Shown: positions 35,904 to 49,444 of the stretch, piece after piece | How the letters are laid out: each line of letters starts with the position of its first letter | How positions within the stretch are numbered: the first letter of the stretch is position 1 | Assembly: GCA_025093985.1 (NCBI GenBank) | Contig: JACAAK010000007.1 | Location: 682,001-746,000 of the forward strand | Direction of reading: 5' to 3' | DNA length: 64,000 bases | From: Calvatia gigantea | Taxonomy: Eukaryota > Basidiomycota > Agaricomycetes > Agaricales > Lycoperdaceae | Translations under genes and position numbers: made by a program | The notes under the pieces: generated by a model | What the model saw: only the letters and a program-made list of their open reading frames with translations | Database searches by the model: none | What the model was told of the DNA's origin: nothing

Positions 35904-37018
35904 GCGCTACCTTGAGAGTCAAAAAGCCTGTACCTAGGATATCAGACAAATTCTACATGATTCCTCAGAGAAGAAAGTGTGAACTAAACCTAAAAGGAAA
36001 AATACAAATGGCAAAAAAGGAGATAACAGTGAACACAATTATAGACTCAGGATGCACAACCAGCAGCATCAGCAAAAAACTAGTAGATGAAGAAGGACTC
36101 CCTACCTGAAAACTGGAATAACAAATCTTGGTATTAAACACAGATGGAACACTAAATCAAGGTGGAAAAGTAACAGAAACAACCACAGTCGACATAGATA
36201 TCCAAGGACACAGAGAGCAGATTGAAGCTTCAGTCGTACAACTATAGGACCACGCAGAAGTTTTCTTAGGACATGACTGGCTGGTCAAACACAACCCAGA
36301 AGTAGATTGGAACAACAGGGAAATCAAGTTCACCCAATGCCCACCAAGCTGCCAATTCCCCCACCAGAACATCCCCATCACAGAAAAAATACAAAGTATG
36401 GCCACTATGGAGGACTTATAGGAAGAAGAAGACAAACCAGACCCGACCAAACCAGAAAATTTACCAGACTATGTACAACTGTTCACACATCTATTCAACA
36501 AAACAACATTCAACAAACTCCCAGAATGAACTGAATGGGACCACGAAATAGTTCTAATGGAAGATGCCCCAAAGGAAATAAGTACAGGAACATATAACAT
36601 GACAGTCAAGGAACAAGACAAACTCAAAGCATTTATCAAGGAAAATCTGGAATCAGGATGAATATGGCCATTGAAATCCCCATATGCAGCACTAACCTTC
36701 TTCATCCCCAAGAAAGATGGCTCCAAGAGGTTAATCCAAGACTATAGATAGTTAAACAATGTAGTAGTCAAAGACAAAATACAACTACCAAGAATCGGCA
36801 AAGTAATCAACAAGCTTGGAAAGGCCAAATACTTCAATAAACTTGACATTATCTGGGGATACAACAATGTCAGGATCAAGGAAGGAGATGAATGGAAAGT
36901 GGCATTTCTCACCAATGAAGGACTTTTCAAGCCAACAGTCATGTATTTTGGTCTTAGCAACTCATCAGGGACCTTCTCCAGAATAATGACAAGCATCTTC
37001 CATGACCTCCTACAAAAT
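35882..37018 (+). pseudogene. pol: E8 pol, part 1 (protease, start of RT)
   Basis: Protease IIDSGCTTSSISK near 36041, then the linker and RT up to YFGLSNSSGTFSRIM. Stops at 36106, 36247, 36418, 36526, 36658 and 36748, mainly TGA and TAG. Cut by E9 at 37018; the 5-bp repeat is AAAAT. Confidence 0.88.
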
Positions 37019-37326
37019 TGTTGTGAACTCTAGTCTATTCTCATATCAGCTCCGTACTTGTCCACATTCCCTCCTAGCTGTGTACCTGTTTCAGTTATTC
37101 CTGCCTGCGCGATCCCCAAGCTCTGACTCATAACTACCATACCATAGTCATTGGACATTTCATGTAGTTATCTCCATCCATTCAACTGGATGTTCCTCCT
37201 ATATTTAAGTGTACATACATACTTCTGTATTCAGTACGCTTAACCATCTGGTTCTCCTCCCCTTACTTGCCCTCAAGACTTAGCCTAAGCTGCAACCTAA
37301 GGTCTTATCAGACTAAGGTCGTAACA
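37019..37326 (+). repeat. E9 5' LTR
   Basis: TATATTTAAG is followed about 36 bp later by ACGCTTAACCA; the complementary leader segment is at 37329-37339. Confidence 0.95.
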
Positions 37327-37406
37327 TTTGGTTAAGCATCCCCACCTCACCTTGCAAGGAGTAGGCTGAAAACAGGCCTGAACAGAAGCAACTCAGGAGC
37401 TAGTAT

Positions 37407-39450
<2,044 letters not shown>

Positions 39451-39662
39451 CAGTAAGGGACAAAACCGTTCCAATGTTTTGAACTTCTCAGAAGATCAGC
39501 TCATATCTCAAGGACTACTGTGGCTGTGCACTTCCTAATTTAATTGTAGATAGTCCAGTATCTTATCTAATCATATGCAAAGTATGATTATGTAATCCTT
39601 TGTTTTAGGGGAGTTATTAATTAATTAATATTTTAAGTGCATTGGAACAGTTTTGTCCCTCT
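39451..39662 (+). repeat. Tc1 left terminal inverted repeat (212 bp)
   Basis: Pairs with 40844-41055, four mismatches by eye. A 20-bp motif at 39457-39476 recurs inverted at 39640-39659 with one change (CCG to CTG), so the same motif marks both ends of the repeat. Confidence 0.93.
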
Positions 39663-39688
39663 TGAAATTTATATACAAAATGGGTATT

Positions 39689-40762
39689 CTAGTACCTGGT
39701 ATAAGCTCCCTTGGCCTGTAAAACTGCCTGGACCCTCCTAGGCATACTCTCTATCAGATTCTGACACACTTCTGGTTCTATGTCATCCCACTCCTTTTGT
39801 ATCCTCTCCCATAGGGTATTCATGCTATCAGGAGGAGTATCATACTCTCCCAGCTTATTCTTGAGGTGAGTCCAGAGATGTTCAATGGGATTAAGGTCTG
39901 GAGACTGTGGGGGCCATACCATAACCTCCAATTCAGACTCATCTAGCCAGTTTGTAGCCTTTTTGCTCTTGTGTTTGGGGTCATTGTCCTGTTGGAAGAC
40001 CATATCCTCCTCATTCTTCCCATACCACCTGATGCTCCTCTTTAGTTCATCCCCCAAAATTTGAACATAAAGGTCAGCATCCATCTTCCCTTCAATTTTA
40101 GTGGCAAACCCCACTCCATCCCACAGCATACAACCCCAGATCATCACATTTCCTCCACCAAACTTGACTGTTCCCTCAACCAATCTATCATTCAGCCCCT
40201 CTCCTGCCTTTTTCCATACCCAAACCCTTCCATCTGATCCAAACCGATTGATTTTGGACTCATCTGTCCAAATAACCCTCTTCCAGTCCTCCAGGGTCCA
40301 GTTAACATGTGCTTCTGCCCACTCCAACCTTTTCCTCCTATGGACAGCAGTAAGTTTAGGTCGTTTCCGCTTGACTACAGCCTTCATTCCAGCTCCTCTG
40401 AGTGCCCTGCACACTGTTTTGGTGGATACAGGCTGGGCAATAACATTTTGAAGTGATTTGGTGACTTGGGAGGCATTGTCAGCCTTGCGAGAGGTGATGA
40501 GGCGAACAGAATAGTGGATATCAGAGGGAGAAAGTTTAGATGGGCGGCCACCAACAGATTTGGAAAGTGTTGATCTATGTTTGGAGTGAATCCTAGAAAT
40601 AGTACTGACTCCCAGACCAGTAATAGAAGCAATATGATGAGCAGATTTCCCTTGGTCCAGGTAAGAGAGGACTCTATTGGTCTGAGTAGAGGAAAGAGAG
40701 CGCATATAGTTGTAAAGGTATAGTGGGGGAGTTAATTTGCACCTGAGAATAAGCACATCCAT
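39689..40762 (-). CDS. Tc1-family transposase, DD34E, intact (357 aa)
   Basis: Cuts and pastes the element at TA sites. An N-terminal paired-like helix-turn-helix region (about residues 24-65, ASITGLGVSTISRIHSKHR) is followed by a GGRPSK motif at 71-76, which resembles the GRPR minor-groove contact, and a second DNA-binding helical region (to about 135). The DDE core follows: D167 in IWTDESK, D259 in FQQDNDPKH, E294 in SPDLNPIEHLW, with 34 residues between the last two. Length is usual for the family. The start at residue 1 is the longest choice; Met20 (MRSLSSTQ) is equally plausible and fits Tc1 relatives. No frameshift or stop. Confidence 0.95.
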   Translation of the reverse strand: MDVLILRCKLTPPLYLYNYMRSLSSTQTNRVLSYLDQGKSAHHIASITGLGVSTISRIHSKHRSTLSKSVGGRPSKLSPSDIHYSVRLITSRKADNASQVTKSLQNVIAQPVSTKTVCRALRGAGMKAVVKRKRPKLTAVHRRKRLEWAEAHVNWTLEDWKRVIWTDESKINRFGSDGRVWVWKKAGEGLNDRLVEGTVKFGGGNVMIWGCMLWDGVGFATKIEGKMDADLYVQILGDELKRSIRWYGKNEEDMVFQQDNDPKHKSKKATNWLDESELEVMVWPPQSPDLNPIEHLWTHLKNKLGEYDTPPDSMNTLWERIQKEWDDIEPEVCQNLIESMPRRVQAVLQAKGAYTRY

Positions 40763-40843
40763 TTATACATCACCCTACATGGTCACATGATTTTATTTGT
40801 ATTTATTTGATTGCAATAAACGAAGTCATGTGCTCAGAATTTG

Positions 40844-41055
40844 AGAGGGACAAAACTGTTCCAATGTACTTAAAATATTAATTAATTAATAACTCCCCCA
40901 AAACAAAGGATTACATAATCATACTTTGCATATGATTAGATAAGATACTGGACTATCTACAATTAAATTAGGAAGTGCACAGCCACAGTAGTCCTTGAGT
41001 TATGAGCTGATCTTCTGAAAAGTTCAAAACATTGGAACGGTTTTGTCCCTTACTG
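40844..41055 (-). repeat. Tc1 right terminal inverted repeat (212 bp)
   Basis: Mirror of 39451-39662, with the 20-bp motif at 41030-41049 and its inverted partner at 40847-40866. Confidence 0.93.
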
Positions 41056-41057
41056 TA

Positions 41058-43651
41058 CTTCAATAAGTTGGACATCATTTTGGGGATACAACAATGTCAG
41101 GATTAAAGAAGGAGATGAATGGAAAGCCGCCTTCCTCACCAATAAAGGACTCTTCGAACCCACAGTTATGTATTTTGGCCTAAGCAACTCACCAGGAATG
41201 TTCTCCAGGATGATGACAAGCATCTTCCACGACCTCTTGCAAAACAGAGACATCGTAAACTATATGGATGATTTTGCCATCCCAGGGGACACCAAGGAAC
41301 AACTAAAAGAGTGGACAATACAATTTCTGGAACAAGCAGCCCAGTACAACCTATGCTTCAAGTGAACCAAGTGTATCTTTGATGCAGAAGAAATCCCAAT
41401 GCTAGGAGTTTGGGTAGGACATAGACAAATCGAAATGGAAGAAGATAAAGTAAAAATGGTATGGAAATGGCCCGAACCCAAAAACACCAAAGGGGTAGAA
41501 AGGTTCCTGGGCTTCGCAAACTACTATCGATGTTTCATCAAAAACTTCAGTACAATTGTGGGGCCATTGAACAAACTCAAAGGAGCAACCACATGGGAAT
41601 GGACACAAGAGCACCAAGACTCCTTTAACCAACTCAAGAAATGCATTACTGAAGAACCTGTCCTAACATTGCCACAGAGACATGGTCAATTCAGAGTAGA
41701 AGTTGACGCATCAGATTATGCATTAGGAGGGGTCCTTTCACAACTACAAGGAAACAAATGGCATCCAATCACTTTCACATCACAGATGTTGTCACCAATG
41801 GAATGAAACTATGAAATATATGACAAAGAACTACTAGCCATTGTCCACGCTCTGAAGGAATGGAGGCACTACCTCCTAGATGCTGAGGAGCGATTTGAAA
41901 TCTGGACTGACCATGAAAATCTCAAGTACTATCGAGAACCACAGAAGCTAAACGGATGACAAGCATGGTGGTACCTACGACTGCAAGTCTATGACTTCAC
42001 ACTACGACATATGCCTGGAAAAACAAACATGAAAGCCGATCTGTTATCCTGAATTCACCAAATGCCAGGAGGACAAGAAGATAAACTAGTTACTATGATC
42101 TAGGAAGGCTGGTTACAGACAGAAGGCACAGACAGCGCAGTACTCCTATGGGCAGAGCTGTTCATCGAACCAAACTTCCTAGAATGAATCCGAGGCTGAA
42201 CCCGACGAGAAACAACAGTCCTAACCGAACTAAAGAAACAAGGATCCCAGCTCACTGAAGATGGTGGAGTCATCTACAAGCAGAATAGTGCATATGTCCC
42301 ACCTGACCAGAAACTACAAGAAGAAATCCTAATACAGTACCATAACATCCCAGACACAGGACACCCAGGACAGCACAGGATGACAGAACTAATCAGCTGA
42401 GACTATTGGTGGCCATCAATATGAAAGGATGTAAAAAGATATATTTGAGGATGCCAAGTCTGCCAGAAAAACAAGCCAAGGACGACGCTGCTCAAATCGC
42501 CACTACATCCCCTCCCAATACCAAATGGACCTTGGGAAGAAATCAGTGTCGACATGATCAGACCACTGCCAGAGTCTAATGGAAAAGACACAATACTAGT
42601 CATTGTGGACTGCTTCACAAAAATGATACGACTCTCAGCAACAACCACAGATGCGTCATCCAAAGACATCACAAGGATATATTGGGATGAAATATGGAAG
42701 CTACATGGATTACCGCAGAAAGTACTTAGTGACTGAAGACCTCAATTTGCATTAGAATTCACCAAGGAGTTATTCAAGGGGCTCGGCATTGAATGAAACC
42801 TGTCAATGGCATATCATCTGCAAACAGATGGATAAACCGAATGCATCAACAGGGAAGTGGAAACCTACATCTGCCTGTACTGCAACTATAATCAGGATGA
42901 CTGGGCGGAATGACTCCCCATTGCAGAATTTCAGTACAATGACAAGAAACACAGAGGAACACAGGAGATGCCATTCTTCCTAAACTACAGAAGGAATCCA
43001 TGAAAAGGCAAAAACGAGCCGACAACAAATAACCCCGTTGCCACAGCATTCCTGAAACAACTGCAGGCCGCCTGAGACAACGCCTCATCAGCCCTATGGA
43101 CATACCAAGAAAAGATGAAACAGCAACATGACCGCAGCAGAACCTACACCAGCACATATCAAACAGGGGATAAAGTATGGTTAGAGAACACCAATATCCA
43201 TACCAATCAAATATCAAAGAAGCTAGGCCAAAAACGGTATGGACCTTTCCTTATTAAGGAAAAGATAGGAGAAGCAGCATATTGGCTGACACTGCCAGAT
43301 GGATGGGCCATCCACAATGTATTCAATGAACAACTCCTGACACCAGCACACCAGGCGGAGTTCCCAAGTCAAAAACAACCATCAGTGCCCAATCTGGTGG
43401 TCATCAACAATGAGAAAGAATATGAAGTAGAGGAGATCCACAGACAGCGAAAACGAGGAAGGGGTTATCAATTCCTGGTCCATTGGAAGGGGTACAGTAA
43501 TGAAGAAGATACGTGGACAGTGGAGTCCAATTTAGAAAATGCGAAAGATGCCATAAGGGACTACCTAAAAAGGCATCTGGAGAATACCTATAAAAGTGGG
43601 GGCAGAAAACACAAAAAAGTATCAAACAAACAACCCAGACAGAGAAACTAA
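41058..43651 (+). pseudogene. pol: E9 pol, part 2 (RT to chromodomain)
   Basis: Resumes at FNKLDII and continues through NYMDD near 41262, RNase H (EVDASDYALGG), the integrase zinc region and core (PNGPWEEISVDMI), and an intact-looking chromodomain in the final open stretch of 178 codons (43115-43651: EYEVEEIHRQRKRGRG, YQFLVHWKGYSNEEDTW), ending in a basic tail and TAA. A frameshifting extra T is seen near 41080 (ATCATTTTGGGG). More than ten stops, mainly TGA. Confidence 0.9.
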
Positions 43652-43657
43652 ACAGAT

Positions 43658-44647
43658 ATGCCTGCCTCCCAATCTAACTGTATTGCTATTGACTCCCTTA
43701 TTCATCCCACACCCACCAGAATCTCCTTCCTCCCATTTCCCGAACCAGGCAACAGCCGAGCACCTGCCCCCTAGGAAACCTGCTTCAATCTTGCTAAAAC
43801 ACTGTCCCCTGCACAAGGCCTCCTTGAAGCCTTGCTCAAAGATGTCGACAAGGCAACCAACAGCAAAATCGAAAACATTACCATCCAGAACAAATGACTG
43901 GTAGTAAACCAGCACATCACCCTCACCACTGCTTGCATCACCTTTGCTGATATGTATGCTGGATTCACCAATGCCTCCTCCTCCACCAACCAGCATATTC
44001 CTGCCATCTTCCGAGCACTAGACCAGTCCACCCTCATCCCTAATGAAAAAGATCATGTCCAAGGGCTCCAAAGCCAAATTGATTTGGGCCTTGAGGTCTT
44101 TAACCACCTTGACATTGCCAACATATTCCTAGAACTCGCCGACATAGCTATGAAATTACTTGGAAGGGACAAGTTGAATGAAGACCCCAACATCAACACC
44201 TTGGTCGACAGGATTCACATCACCCTTTCCAAACTACATGACACCATTAACCCCACACCGCCAACCCGTACTAATACCCCTATGGACAAGGAAGCCACAG
44301 TTTCAATGAAAGAAGAAGTCAACGCCCTCTGCCATTTCATAAAAACCATCACACCACTACAACTCGTATCGGTTTTTCTTCTGCCTGCAAGATTCTGCAC
44401 TGTATTACCAGGACAAGAAAAGGACCAACACTATTGGAACTCAATAGTCAAGAACTACTGGGATAGCTCCACTACCACCGACTTCCCATACAACAGCATC
44501 CCAGTCCCTATCTGGCAAGACGGACGAAGCCACTCACCTGTCTTCTTAGTGTGCTCCAATGAAGGAAACTTCCTCATCGCTGCCACTAAAAAGGCATTCG
44601 CTGCCACAGTGGTAAACGGAGACTTCGATGAGCTTCCTGAGGCATGA
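43658..44647 (+). pseudogene. E9 ORF3, extra 3' ORF of unknown function
   Basis: ATG six nucleotides after the pol TAA, same frame, 329 codons. Only two premature stops (TAG near 43772 and TGA near 43895); the last 231 codons are open from 43952. The helical N-terminal half (GLLEALLKDVDKATNS, QHIPAIFRALDQS) is followed by a beta-rich C-terminal part (FLLPARFCTVLPGQEKDQ, VVNGDFDELPEA). No known domain recognised. Confidence 0.85.
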
Positions 44648-44665
44648 AGCCTAATCGGGGGGTAT

Positions 44666-44973
44666 TGTTGTGAACTCTAGTCTATTCTCGTATCAGCTCT
44701 GTACTTGTCTGCATTCCCTTCTAGCCGTGTACCTGTTTCAGTTATTCCTGCCTGCGCAATCCCCAAGCTCTGACTCATAACTACCATGCCATAGTCATCG
44801 GACATTTCATGTAGTTATCTCCATCCATTCAACTGGATGTTCCTCCTATATTTAAGCATACATACATACTCCTGTATTCGGTACACTTAACTATCTGGTT
44901 CTCCTCCCCTTACTTGCCCTCAAGACTTAGCCTAAGCTGCAACCTGAGGTCTTATCAGACTAAGGTCATAACA
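44666..44973 (+). repeat. E9 3' LTR
   Basis: 308 bp, preceded by the G-rich tract CGGGGGGTAT. AAAAT follows. Confidence 0.95.
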
Positions 44974-44978
44974 AAAAT

Positions 44979-46246
44979 GGGGACATCGTAAACTACATGG
45001 ATGACTTTGCCATCTCAGGTGATACCAAAGAACAATTAAAAGAATGAACAATACAATTCCTTGAACATATAGCCCAATACAACCTATGCTTCAAACAAAC
45101 CAAATGTATCTTCGATGCAGAAGAAATCCCAATGCTGGGAGTCAAAGTGGAACATGGACAAATTGAAATGGAAAAAGAAAAAGTTAAATCAGTATGAGAT
45201 TGGCCTGAACCAAAAAGCACAAAAGGGATGGAAAGATTCCTGGGCTTTGCTAATTACTACCAATGTTTCATCAAGAATTTCAGCAAGATTGCAGGACTAT
45301 TGAACAAGCTCAAAGGAGTAGCCACATGGGAATGGAACCAAGAGCACCAGGCTACATTTGACTATCTCAAAAAATGCATCACCGAGGAACCCATCCTAAC
45401 TCTACTGCAAAGACAAGGCCAGTTCAGGGTAGAAGTCGACGCATCAGACTATGCATTAGGAGGTGTACTATCACAGCTACAAGAGGACAAATGGCACCCG
45501 ATTGCCTTCACATCACGAACATTATCACCAGCAGAACACAACTATGAAATATATGACAAAGAACTACTGGCCATTATTCATGCCCTGAAAGAATGGAGAC
45601 ACTATCTGCTAGATGCTGAAGAAAAATTTGAAATCTAGACTGACCATGAGAACCTAAAGTACTACTGAGAACTGCAAAAGTTGAACAGACAACAAGCCCA
45701 ATGGTACCTACGCCTACAGGACTATGACTTCACACTATGACACATACCTGGAAAGACAAACACAAAGGCCAATCTATTGTCCTGAATCCACCAAATACCA
45801 GAGGAATGGGAAGATAAACTAGTTACCATGATCTGAGAAAGCTGGCTACAGACAGAAAACATAGATGACACTGTGCTCTTATAGGTGGAATTATTCCTCG
45901 AGCCAACATTCCTAGAACGGATCCAGAACAAGCCTCAGCATGAAACAACAATCCTTACTGAGCTAAGAAAACAGGAGTCCAAACTCACTGAGGACCACAG
46001 AGTTATCTACAAACAAAATAGTATATATGTCCCACCTGATCCAAAGCTGCAAGAAGAGATTCTAGTACAATATCACAACATCCCAGATGCAGGGCACCCA
46101 GGCCAGCATAGAATGATGGAATTAATCAGCCACAACTACTGGTGGCAAACAATATGGAAAAATGTAAAGAGGTACATCCGGGAGTGCCAAGCCTGCCAGA
46201 AAAATAAAACAAGAATAACGCCACTTAAATTGCTGCTCCACTCCCT
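44979..46246 (+). pseudogene. pol: E8 pol, part 2 (RT end, RNase H, integrase zinc region)
   Basis: Starts at the NYMDDF box after E9 and continues with RNase H (open 45228-45638: [26 protein letters not shown]). The integrase zinc region follows (GHPGQHRMMELI, CQACQKNK). Stops are mainly TGA and TAG. Cut in the HPLP segment by a solo LTR. Confidence 0.88.
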
Positions 46247-46978
46247 TGTGGAGACTGCATGTCAGCTGCCTTCAGAATGGTACCCAACAAGCATCTCACA
46301 CTAATCAGTCCACCCTCCAAAGATTTCGTCACCCCAACCATTCATTGATCCATCACCGATCCGCTCGTTCCTCACTCACTACACAACTGTCCATTTCACC
46401 TGCCATACATCGTGTTTTAGACCACTACCCACTTTAATAAAATTTCACTGCACATCTTTCTCATTATCGACATTTTTTTTCTAATTCAGACTCTTCGCCT
46501 CTGTAGTTGCACATTCACTCGTTGTGTTTCAAAATTTCAACATTTTACCACAGTTTCTTAGCCTAACCTTCATTATACTAACTCAACTCATTTGCTATAC
46601 AGATTCAGTATTTGTAGATAACTGTAGAAATTGAACACTGGACAAGTTGTCTACAGTATAAATACAGTCGAGCCAGTAGAGGCTCAACACCTAGTAATTG
46701 GATACCCACTCTCTATCTCTCGAAGTTGCTAAAAATCAAGTATCTTACCTCTCATTCTCGTGTTGTCTCGCAGTCTCTTGTTCTTGCGTCAGCTTACAGT
46801 CTCTTGTCTCTCTTTCCTACACTTGTTCTCAATGACATATCTGACGTCATTGCTCTCACCCCTTGTTCTCTTGTGTTCCTGGCCTCTATCTCTCTTTTCC
46901 TGGACCTGGTTTTGAAGCCTCATGACTGACAGATGCAGTCACACCCTATTTTCGTTGAACCACTGCCTCATCTCATCA
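46247..46978 (+). repeat. Solo LTR of an unrelated family
   Basis: 732 bp with TG...CA ends (TGTGGAGACTGC...CTCATCTCATCA), flanked by the 4-bp repeat CCCT (46243-46246, 46979-46982) inside the integrase reading of E8. TATAAATA at 46657-46664 is the likely promoter. An AATAAA lies at about 46436, upstream of it, so the orientation is tentative. It is richer in CpG than the surrounding gypsy DNA. No coding region of its own. Confidence 0.75.
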
Positions 46979-46982
46979 CCCT

Positions 46983-48119
46983 CCCTATACCAAATGGACC
47001 TTGGGAAGAAATCAGCATCAACATGATCAGACCATTACCAGAGTTGAAAGGAAAAGACATGATACTAGTCGTCGTCAATTGGTTCACAAAAATGATATGA
47101 CTTGTAGTGACAACAACAGATGTTTCATCCAAAGACATTGCAAGGGTTTATCGAGATGAAATATGGAAGCTACATGGACTACTGAGGAAAGTACTCAGCA
47201 ACCGAGGACCCCAATTTGCGTCAGAATTTACCAAGGAGCTATTTAAAGGACTTAGCATAGAACAAAATCTATCAATGGCATACCACCCACAGACCGATGG
47301 ACAGATGGAATGCATCAACAAAGAAGTGGAGACATACATCCACCTATATTGCAATTACGATCAAGATGACTGGGCAGAGTAGCTCCCCATCGCAGAATTC
47401 CAGTACAACAATAAACGACATGAAGGAACACAGGAAACACCATTCTTCCTAAACTATGGAAGAAACCCATGGAAAGGCAAGAGCAAACCAACAACAAACA
47501 ATCCCATCACCATGGAGTTTCTAAAACACCTTCATGCCACCCGAGACAATGCCACATCAGTGCTACAGGTATATCAAGAAAAGATGAAACAGCAATACAA
47601 CTGTAGTAAAACCCACACCAAGATATATTAGATAGGTGATGCAGTGTGGCTAGAAAACACCCACATCCATACCAATCAAACATCAAAGAAACTAGGCCAG
47701 AAATAGTATGGGCCTTTCCTTATTAAGGAAAAAATAGGAGAAGCAGCATATCAGCTAGCATTACCAGAAGGATGGGCCATCCATGATGTATTCAATGAAC
47801 AACTCCTGACACCAGTTCATGAGGCCAAGTTCCTGAGCCAGAAACAACCATCAGTGCCTGACCCAGTTATTATCAACAATGAAGAGGAGTACAAAGTAGA
47901 AGAGATCTGCAGACAAAGGAGACATGGAAGGGGCTATCAATTTCTAGTCCATTGGAAGGGGTATAGCAATGAAGAAGATATGTGGACAGCAGAGTCCAAC
48001 TTGGAAATGCAAAGGACACTATACAGGACTACCAAAAAAGGCATCTGGAGGATGTCCATAAAAGAGGGGGTAAGAAACACAAAAAAGCATTGAACAAACC
48101 AGCCAAACCAAGAAATTAA
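46983..48119 (+). pseudogene. pol: E8 pol, part 3 (integrase core, chromodomain)
   Basis: The integrase core resumes (PNGPWEEISINMI; GPQFASEFTKELF; HPQTDGQMECINKEVE) with a TAG at about 47380. The C-terminal part has a chromodomain (GYQFLVHWKGYSNEEDMW) and a basic tail ending in TAA at 48117. Confidence 0.88.
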
Positions 48120-48126
48120 AAAAAAC

Positions 48127-49113
48127 ATGCCTGCCTCCCAACCCAACTGAATTGCCATTGACTCCCTTGTCTACCCTACCCCAACCAAAATCTCCTCTCT
48201 ACCATTTCTAGAGCCAGGCAATGGAAAAGTGCCTGCCTCCCAGGGAACCCATTACAACCTTGCCAATACACTATCCCTGGCACAAGGACTCCTTGAGGCA
48301 CTAATCAAAGACATTGACCAGGCAACCAACAGCAAACTAGAAACCATCACTGCCCAAAACAAATGGCTAGTCATGAACGGCCACATCACTCTCGCCACTG
48401 CCTGTATCACCTTTGCCAACATGTATGCAGAATTCACCAATGTGTCCTCCTCTACCAGCCAACACATCCCAGCCATCTTCAGAGCCCTAGACCAATCCAC
48501 CCTCACCCCCAGCAAACAACACTGTACCCAGAGTCTCCAAAGCCAAATTGATTTAGGACTCGAAGTTTTCAAACATCTTGACCTCACCAATATATTCCTT
48601 GAGCTTGCTGACATAGCTATGAATTTACTTGGAAGGAACAAATCAGCCAAAGATCCTGACATCAACACCCTAGTTGACAGGATCCACATCACCCTCTCTG
48701 AATTACATGACATAGTTAACCCCGCACCACCCTGTAGTGACACTTCCATGGATGAAGAGACCACCGTCTCCATGAAAGAAGAAGTCAATTCCCTCTGATG
48801 CTTCATAAAAGCTATCACCCCGCCACAACTTGTATCAGTTTTTCTTCCCCCCACATGATTCCACACTGTACTACCAGGACAAGAGAAGGACCAACACTAC
48901 TGGAGATCAATAGTCAAGAATTACTGGGACAGCTCCACCACTACCAACTTTCCATTCAATGGTGTCCCAGTTCCTATCCGTCAAGACAGCCAAAGCCATT
49001 TACCCATCTTCTTTACACAATCAAACAGTGGAAAATTCCTCATCGCAGCCACCAAGAAAGCCCTCACCACTGCTGTAGTTAATGGAGACTTTGATGAGCT
49101 TCCTGAGGCATGA
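48127..49113 (+). pseudogene. E8 ORF3, extra 3' ORF of unknown function
   Basis: 328 codons long. Its first stop (TGA) is near 48148, then 189 codons are open (48229-48798), with another TGA at 48796 and one near 48855. The ATG is seven rather than six bases after the pol TAA, at a run of A residues that has probably changed length. Conserved QHIPAIFRALDQS, ELADIAMNLLGR and GDFDELPEA segments. Confidence 0.83.
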
Positions 49114-49131
49114 AGCCTGACTAAAGGGTAT

Positions 49132-49439
49132 TGTTGTGAACTTTCACTGACCATATCAGCCTCATACTCATTTGCATTCCAATCGCCTTCTGTACCTGTT
49201 TCAGTTATTCTTGTCCCAGTGATCTCCAAGTAGTGACTTGTAGAACTACTATGCCATTATCATTGGATGTTTTACATAGTTAACCCCATCCATTCAACCA
49301 GATGTCTCTCATATTTAAGCATACATACATACTCCTGTATTTGGTATGCTTAACCACCTTCTGTTCCTCTCCCCTTACTCACCCTCAAGTCTTAGCCCAA
49401 AGTTGCAACCTGAGGTAAACTCAGACTAAGGTCATAACA
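49132..49439 (+). repeat. E8 3' LTR
   Basis: 308 bp. ACTTT (49440-49444) repeats the bases before 34731. Confidence 0.95.
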
Positions 49440-49444
49440 ACTTT

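Larger units (their letters stand above)
39451..41055 (+). mobile_element. Tc1/mariner transposon, complete, TA target site
   Basis: 1605 bp, starting CAGTAAGGGACAAAACC and ending in its reverse complement. TA is duplicated on both sides (39449-39450, 41056-41057) and the gypsy RT frame continues across. The 212-bp terminal inverted repeats are about 98% identical. It contains one uninterrupted transposase gene on the minus strand. Unlike its surroundings it shows no premature stop, so it is probably the most recent arrival here. Confidence 0.96.

Noticed and set aside
46726..46929. Small ORF within the solo LTR
   Set aside because: Short, no motif, lies in a non-coding LTR; chance expectation.
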